DNA of 64,000 nt from Shimia sp. R9_2. Its GTDB lineage: Bacteria > Pseudomonadota > Alphaproteobacteria > Rhodobacterales > Rhodobacteraceae. The translations under genes and the position numbers were made by a program. The notes below the pieces were generated by a model. The model searched no databases and was not told where the DNA came from. It worked only from the letters and a program-made list of their open reading frames with translations. This document shows, one piece after another, positions 62,822 through 64,000 of the stretch. The stretch is taken from assembly GCF_017743735.1 (NCBI RefSeq), contig NZ_JAGHRO010000002.1, forward strand, positions 124,001 to 188,000, given 5' to 3'. Numbering within the stretch: position 1 is the first letter of the stretch; each line of letters starts with the position of its first letter.

Positions 62822-64000
62822 TCACAAAAGGACCTGGGCGGCAAGCCCGAGGAAAAGGAAGAAGCCGACAACATCTGTCACCGTGGTGACAAAAGGGCCG
62901 GAGGCCAGAGCCGGGTCGATGTTCATACGGTCGAGCGCCATGGGGATCAGGATGCCGCCCAGCGCGGCGGCAATCTGGGTGAGCAGCATGGCCACGCCAA
63001 TCACCACAGCCAGCATCGGCACGCCAAACCACGCGCCTGCCACAAGCGCCATGATGAAGCCAAAGAGCGCCCCATTGAGCGCGCCCACAGAAAGCTCCCG
63101 CCAGATTACCCGCATGGCGTTTTGTGCGGTGAGGTCTTTGGTGGCGAGCGCGCGCACGGTCACCGTCATGGTTTGCGTCCCGGCATTCCCGCCCATGGAG
63201 GCGACAATCGGCATCAGCACCGCAAGCGCCACCATCTGATCCACCGTATCGGCAAAGAGGTTGATCACGCCTGAGGCCAAAATGGCGGTCAGCAGGTTCA
63301 CAAACAGCCATGTGGCACGACCCTTGGCGGCGTTGAAGATCGTGTCTGAGAGGCTCGATTCATCGCTCACACCGGCGAGGCGCAGAATGTCCTCTTCGTG
63401 TTCCTCATCCAGCACCACCATGGCGTCATCAATGGTGATCACCCCCACCAGACGCTCGTCCTCATCCACCACAGGGGCGGAGATCAGGTGATACTGGTTG
63501 AAGGCATAGGCGACGTCTTCTTCGTCCTGTGTGATCGGGATGACCTGAAAGACCTCTTCCACCAATGTCGCCATCAGCACTTCGCGGCGCGCCGACATGA
63601 GCTTGCCCAGCGTGACATTGCCCACAGGCTTCATGCGCGGGTCGACAAGGATCACATGGTAAAACTGCTCCGGCAGCTCTTCGGCGTTGCGCAGGAAGTC
63701 GATGGTCTCCCCCACCGTCCAGTGCTCCGGGGCAAACACGGTCTCGCGCTGCATCAGACGGCCGGCGGTGTTCTCCGGATAGCTGAGCGCCTGTTCCACC
63801 GCGACACGGTCGGCATCCTCAAGCTGGTCAAGAATGGCTTCCTGCTGTGGCTCATCGAGATCTTCGACCAGATCAACGATGTCATCGCTTTCCAGATCGC
63901 GCACCGCTTCGGCCAGAACATCCGGGCGCAGGACGTTCATCACCTCTTCGCGCAGACCTTCATCCAGTTCGGAGAGGATCTCCCCGTCAAACTCCGCCCC
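62822..64000 (-). CDS. mgtE: Magnesium transporter MgtE (5' end beyond window)
   Basis: C-terminal part (about 393 codons visible) of an MgtE Mg2+ channel. Visible: MgtE N-domain helices (DVLAEAVRDLESDDIVDLVEDLDEPQQEAILDQLEDAD in parts), CBS-pair (FRNAEELPEQFYHVILVDPRM; DEDERLVGVITIDDA), and five membrane helices with VASMGGNAGTQTMTVTVRAL, the family signature. The 5' end of the gene is outside the window, so no start is assigned. It lies 10 nt upstream of the MTHFS gene on the same strand, possibly co-transcribed. Confidence 0.95.
   Translation of the reverse strand, partial: GAEFDGEILSELDEGLREEVMNVLRPDVLAEAVRDLESDDIVDLVEDLDEPQQEAILDQLEDADRVAVEQALSYPENTAGRLMQRETVFAPEHWTVGETIDFLRNAEELPEQFYHVILVDPRMKPVGNVTLGKLMSARREVLMATLVEEVFQVIPITQDEEDVAYAFNQYHLISAPVVDEDERLVGVITIDDAMVVLDEEHEEDILRLAGVSDESSLSDTIFNAAKGRATWLFVNLLTAILASGVINLFADTVDQMVALAVLMPIVASMGGNAGTQTMTVTVRALATKDLTAQNAMRVIWRELSVGALNGALFGFIMALVAGAWFGVPMLAVVIGVAMLLTQIAAALGGILIPMALDRMNIDPALASGPFVTTVTDVVGFFLFLGLAAQVLL

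Overview
The window looks like a chromosomal segment from a marine-type alphaproteobacterium of the Roseobacter group (Rhodobacteraceae). The reasons are the high-GC codon usage, the TRAP and polar amino-acid transporters, the typical family neighbours (MTHFS, YmdB, EamA, MgtE; thyA-folA; sdhE next to an XRE regulator), and short dispersed repeats ending in a GGGATATTT-like box. This assignment is inference from gene content. No rRNA, tRNA, insertion sequence, prophage or CRISPR array was found.

Layout. 1-6.2 kb (minus strand): a C4-dicarboxylate-type TRAP transporter (dctP-dctQ-dctM, dctM cut by the window edge) and its two-component system dctB-dctD; this DctD lacks the GAFTGA loop. 6.4-7.6 kb: a TerB-like gene overlapping a PhnD-like gene without a signal peptide. 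7.7-16 kb: a polar amino-acid ABC transporter followed by two glutamine-synthetase-family genes, a class I amidotransferase and a PuuB-like oxidase, which together suggest uptake and gamma-glutamylation of an amine. Two near-identical palindromes sit just upstream of two of these genes. 16-21.5 kb: a DegT aminotransferase, a luciferase-like monooxygenase, three alpha/beta hydrolases and a VOC protein. 21.6 kb: thrS.

24-26.8 kb holds the most notable system: a bufferin-type operon. It has a small four-cysteine exported precursor (DUF2282, BufA1), an MNIO/DUF692 modifying enzyme (BufB), its DUF2063 partner (BufC) and a DoxX membrane protein, with a hairpin between the precursor and the enzymes. 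This predicts a modified, metal (copper)-binding exported peptide.

26.9-37.3 kb: an ArsC/Spx-like protein, a cold-shock protein, thyA-folA, gloA, a DUF1194 vWA protein, a MarR regulator, sdhE with an XRE regulator, an aspartate aminotransferase, a MATE exporter, DUF2461 and polyphosphate kinase 2. 37.6-45.6 kb: an orphan binding protein, parE, an AT-rich membrane-protein gene broken at two T5 runs, a dense inverted-repeat cluster, small exported or lipoprotein genes (one with an HExxH motif), and a phosphoglycolate-phosphatase-like gene. 45.9-50.6 kb: a purine (urate) degradation cluster with a LysR regulator, uraH, a puuE-uraD fusion, allA and an NCS2 permease. 50.8-56.5 kb: the aceE-aceF-lpd pyruvate dehydrogenase operon, with lipoyl domains on both E2 and E3. 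56.7-64 kb (minus strand, apart from one small lipoprotein): an SLC13/TrkA-C transporter, an EamA exporter, YmdB phosphodiesterase, an unrecognised membrane-anchored protein, 5-formyl-THF cyclo-ligase and a partial mgtE.
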